5,937 nt of DNA from JASJGK01 sp033791585 (GTDB lineage Bacteria > SAR324 > XYD2-FULL-50-16), in assembly GCA_033791585.1 (NCBI GenBank), contig JASJGK010000270.1, positions 1-5,937 of the forward strand. The letters are read 5' to 3'. Below the pieces are notes generated by a model. The model was not told the origin of the DNA, searched no databases, and was given only the letters and a program-made list of their open reading frames with translations. A program made the position numbers and the translations under genes. Of this stretch, positions 4,889 to 5,937 are shown piece after piece (the stretch's first letter is position 1; the number at the start of each line of letters is the position of its first letter).

Positions 4889-5677
4889 TCAATCATATAT
4901 ACTCTTGTACAGTTTACTGTTAACAAGTCGATTTGCAAAAATATCAAATAAAACTATTTTTGTGAGCACTCCCAAATAGATATAATAAAGTGCACTAATA
5001 AAAGAAGCTACATTTCGGGCAAAAGGCGGTAAGCTTGAAAAAGTCGGATAGGAAAGAACACACCCTAAAAAAAATACTCCCCCGTAGGTAGCCACAGAAC
5101 CTTTTAAGAGCCTTCCAGATGAGTCATAGAACTGACTTTTAAAAGTAACCCTAATCTGCCCTGACTTTATTTGGAAAAAAATAAATATCCCAATCCCTAA
5201 AGCTAGGAATTTTGCCAGATAGTCCTTAACCTTTGAAATTTTAAGTTCAGAAACTATGCTGGATTTTGTTATATAAAGATTCCCAGCCTTATTATTTACC
5301 CTAAAACGAAATAGTGCTCTTTTATGTGTTGTGAAGCTAAATTTAAGGGAATGGCTGCCAGATTTTTTAAGTTTCCCCTTCATTATTGTTTTTCGACCTA
5401 GAGACGCTTGCCAATGAGAATTTGTTTGATCAGCAGTGTAGTGCAGCACATAGAAGTATCTCCCTTTTTCAGGGTAAGCTCTAAAGAATGGTTGGTAACC
5501 TGCAGACACTAAAACTTCGTTACCTATCTCAAACTTTTCGAATTCTGGGTAATATGCTTGTAAAAATCTGACAAATATAACACTCAATATCAAAAAAGAC
5601 ATAAAGCCAACAATAACAGACATTAATAGTAGGCTTAAACCCTTTGGTGATTTTTTTGTTATATTTTTTTGTTCCAA
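4889..5677 (-). CDS. Uncharacterised membrane protein with a periplasmic beta-rich domain
   Basis: The protein has 262 aa and I do not recognise its family. The start is TTG at 5677-5675. AAAGAG (5690-5685) precedes it by 7 bases, and the first residues are lysine-rich (MEQKNITKKSPKG), followed at once by a hydrophobic helix at about 14-37, so the start is well supported. Residues about 45-148 are polar, rich in aromatics and alternating patterns (GRYFYVLHYTADQ, HSLKFSFTTHKRALFRFRVNN), consistent with a small beta-sandwich outside the membrane. Three more hydrophobic stretches follow at about 153-170, 196-212 and 225-247, with a short basic segment between the first two. Four helices put both ends in the cytoplasm and the 100-residue domain in the periplasm. 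No catalytic motif is visible. It is co-directional with the sulfatase-like gene across the IS relic, so a role at the cell surface is possible but unproven. Confidence 0.72.
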   Translation of the reverse strand: MEQKNITKKSPKGLSLLLMSVIVGFMSFLILSVIFVRFLQAYYPEFEKFEIGNEVLVSAGYQPFFRAYPEKGRYFYVLHYTADQTNSHWQASLGRKTIMKGKLKKSGSHSLKFSFTTHKRALFRFRVNNKAGNLYITKSSIVSELKISKVKDYLAKFLALGIGIFIFFQIKSGQIRVTFKSQFYDSSGRLLKGSVATYGGVFFLGCVLSYPTFSSLPPFARNVASFISALYYIYLGVLTKIVLFDIFANRLVNSKLYKSIYD

Positions 5678-5684
5678 ATTTTTT

Positions 5685-5690
5685 CTCTTT
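5685..5690 (-). promoter_or_regulatory. Ribosome binding site supporting the TTG start
   Basis: AAAGAG on the minus strand lies 7 bases upstream of TTG 5677. No ATG, GTG or TTG lies close upstream in the same frame, and the next internal ATG (residue 19) would remove the basic lead and half of the first membrane helix. Confidence 0.5.
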
Positions 5691-5744
5691 GAATACTGCT
5701 CTTTTGTATTCGTGCGGATGAAATAGATTCTTGCAATAGATAGC

Positions 5745-5757
5745 TACAAATTTTGTA
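5745..5757. promoter_or_regulatory. Palindrome TACAAA-T-TTTGTA upstream of the 262-aa protein gene
   Basis: A perfect 6-bp dyad with a one-base centre lies about 70 bases upstream of the TTG start. That position suits an operator or activator site, but a 13-bp AT-rich palindrome can arise by chance and I cannot link it to a known regulator. Confidence 0.25.
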
Positions 5758-5891
5758 AGACTATAATAACTCTTTGCTCAAAACTTATATTTTCGGACAA
5801 ATCTATCTGAAAAATCGAATTTCATCAATAATAAAGCATCTTTTAGTTTTTTAGGAAGGCAGGGTTTTAACTTTTTAATGTCAGACCTTAT

Positions 5892-5923
5892 GAGACACAT
5901 TTGGTCTTTTAGTTAAGAGACAC
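5892..5923 (+). repeat. Two GAGACAC direct repeats near the right edge
   Basis: GAGACAC occurs at 5892-5898 and 5917-5923, 25 bases apart, and the similarity continues for a few bases (GAGACACATTTGGT and GAGACACTTTGTGA). All three minus-strand frames entering from the right edge close within about 25 bases, so no gene runs in from there on that strand. The repeats may be the subterminal part of an element or a regulatory array extending beyond the window. Confidence 0.35.
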
Positions 5924-5937
5924 TTTGTGATAAATTA

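Noticed and set aside
1..5937. tRNA, rRNA, CRISPR array, riboswitch or defence system
   Set aside because: No cloverleaf with a CCA-type end, no regularly spaced repeats, no Cas or defence-type protein, and no structured leader that I could recognise by eye.

Overview
The window is AT-rich bacterial DNA, probably from a Gram-negative and most likely gammaproteobacterial genome. The reasons are a YegD-type Hsp70 relative, a membrane-anchored LytTR regulator, envelope proteins with periplasmic domains, and an IS3-family insertion sequence relic. No gene gives a species-level identification, so the taxonomic call is an inference.

Layout from left to right. (1) Positions 1-1006, plus strand: the C-terminal three quarters of an Hsp70-family ATPase of the YegD group, cut by the left edge. 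(2) Positions 1085-1723, minus strand: a LytTR-domain transcription factor with an N-terminal membrane region, converging on gene 1 across a hairpin at 1020-1059. Its reading frame stays open and protein-like for at least 36 codons upstream of the only usable in-frame ATG, so its start is doubtful. (3) Positions 1724-2085: a 362-bp region with no convincing gene, but with a perfect 11-bp inverted repeat, a run of closely spaced GG pairs and a second inverted repeat flush with the next gene's stop. (4) Positions 2086-3846, minus strand: a 586-aa membrane protein with five predicted membrane helices and a periplasmic sulfatase/alkaline-phosphatase-fold domain. (5) Positions 3943-4713: a 771-bp dead IS3-family element with both terminal inverted repeats still visible. 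Its orfA carries one frameshift and two stop codons. Its orfB has a large internal deletion plus frameshifts. The programmed frameshift heptamer is still in phase. (6) Positions 4889-5677, minus strand: a 262-aa membrane protein that I do not recognise, with a TTG start and a terminator-like hairpin downstream. (7) Positions 5678-5937: a non-coding stretch with a short palindrome and, at the right edge, two GAGACAC direct repeats that may belong to something outside the window.

The genes do not form a clear pathway. The two minus-strand envelope genes (4 and 6) are co-directional and would be about 270 bp apart without the IS relic, so they may have been neighbours in a cell-surface locus. 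The Hsp70 and LytTR genes look unrelated to them. I found no convincing new multi-gene system. The most useful observations are the reconstruction of the IS relic, the disputed start of the LytTR gene, the unassigned 262-aa protein, and the structured intergenic DNA at 1850-2085.
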